A DNA stretch of 64,000 bases, taken from assembly GCF_046600715.1 (NCBI RefSeq), contig NZ_JBJMAV010000007.1:1-64000 (forward strand), given 5' to 3'. The stretch is from Lysobacter_C viscosus. GTDB taxonomy: Bacteria; Pseudomonadota; Gammaproteobacteria; Xanthomonadales; Xanthomonadaceae. Each line of letters opens with the position of its first letter. Positions within the stretch are counted from its first letter, which is position 1. This document shows, piece after piece, positions 63,581-64,000 of the stretch. Both the position numbers and the translations under genes were made by a program. The notes below the pieces were generated by a model, which saw only the letters and a list, made by a program, of their open reading frames with translations, was not told the origin of the DNA and did no database searches.

Positions 63581-63699
63581 CGTGTCCCCCGTGGCGAGTT
63601 CGCGGACTATAGCGCGTGGTTGCCGCCACTGAATGCGGCAAGCGTGGTCCGACCCGGCCGACGGCCATGGGGCGTCCCCGCCGTTTGCGCGGGGCCGGC

Positions 63700-64000
63700 T
63701 CAGCGTTGGCAGCGGCCGCACCACACGCTCGCGCGTTGGCCGATGCTGGCCTGCCGCAGCGGGCGCCCGCAGCGCGGGCACGGCTCGCCGCCGCGCCCGT
63801 AGGCCGACAACTCCTGCTCGAAGTAGCCCGGGGCGCCGTCCGGGCTGATGAAGTCGCGCAGGGTGGTCCCGCCCCGGGCGATGGCGTGCGCGAGGATCGC
63901 CTTCACCGCAGCGGCCAGGCGGGCATAGCGCTCGCGCGAGATCCGGCCGGCCGGCCGCAGCGGCGAGATCCCTGCCGCAAACAACGCCTCCGCTGCATAG
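63700..64000 (-). CDS. mutM: Formamidopyrimidine-DNA glycosylase (MutM), C-terminal part
   Basis: The 5' end lies beyond the window. The visible ~100 residues give the ALFAAGISPLRPAGRISRE helix, GGTTLRDFISPDGAPGYF and the zinc finger CPRCGRPLRQASIGQRASVWCGRCQ (C4) with the DNA-binding Arg. MutM excises 8-oxoguanine. The four Cys ligands are all present. The 119-bp gap between this stop and the sigma-factor start holds no recognised feature. Confidence 0.93.
   Translation of the reverse strand, partial: YAAEALFAAGISPLRPAGRISRERYARLAAAVKAILAHAIARGGTTLRDFISPDGAPGYFEQELSAYGRGGEPCPRCGRPLRQASIGQRASVWCGRCQR

Overview
The window is about 64 kb of high-GC chromosomal DNA from a gammaproteobacterium, most likely of the Xanthomonadaceae/Lysobacteraceae (a Lysobacter- or Luteimonas-type organism). 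This rests on the gene set: fused indolepyruvate:ferredoxin oxidoreductase, FadL and a large TonB-dependent receptor, three I78 inhibitor lipoproteins, an ECF sigma/Ser-Thr kinase pair, and a RaxA/RaxB-like exporter. It also rests on abundant intergenic palindromes (GGAGCGGCTTCAGCCGC and GGAGCGACGTnAGTCGC types) like the REP elements of this family. No rRNA, tRNA, IS element, integrase or CRISPR array was recognised. Most of the window is chromosomal housekeeping sequence.

Layout. 1-7.6 kb: envelope genes (EnvC C-terminus, S41 protease, DUF1820, rhomboid protease, FadL, TonB receptor), two with clear intrinsic terminators. 7.6-9.2 kb: a 27-base G run, a hotdog thioesterase, and two tandem paralogous mini-genes sharing an unusual GIGYG-SSGYG C-terminus. 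9.2-17 kb: PLD-family lipoprotein, YceI, SixA, orphan ParA, unknown anchored protein, AEC transporter, 2OG-Fe(II) oxygenase, TPR protein. 17-31.5 kb: indolepyruvate oxidoreductase, gly-zipper protein, DUF938 methyltransferase, 2H-phosphoesterase-like protein, an MrfA/MrfB repair pair, three tandem I78 inhibitor lipoproteins, a barnase/barstar pair, a Zn-ribbon protein and topoisomerase IB. 31.5-47 kb: glyS/glyQ, GspE-type ATPase, glutamine amidotransferase, membrane protein, tatABC, SYLF protein, hemH and hydrolase, YgjP-like protease, rdgC, ttcA, YdcH.

47.3-51.9 kb holds the most distinctive system, all on the minus strand: HlyD-type adaptor, two tiny genes whose products carry double-glycine leaders and glycine-zipper hydrophobic cores, a strong 12-bp hairpin, a small four-helix membrane protein (candidate immunity), a short unexplained ORF, and a C39-peptidase ABC exporter. 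The small genes are visibly more AT-rich than their surroundings. I read this as a class II, possibly two-peptide, microcin locus. One peptide gene is below common gene-calling size limits.

51.9-64 kb: plsB with a long disordered N-terminus, two lipoproteins (one an e(P4)-type acid phosphatase), Rep-type helicase, thymidine kinase, a TPR Ser/Thr kinase directly downstream of an ECF sigma factor that lacks the usual acidic region 2.2 residues (suggesting phosphorylation-gated transcription), and the C-terminal end of MutM running off the window.
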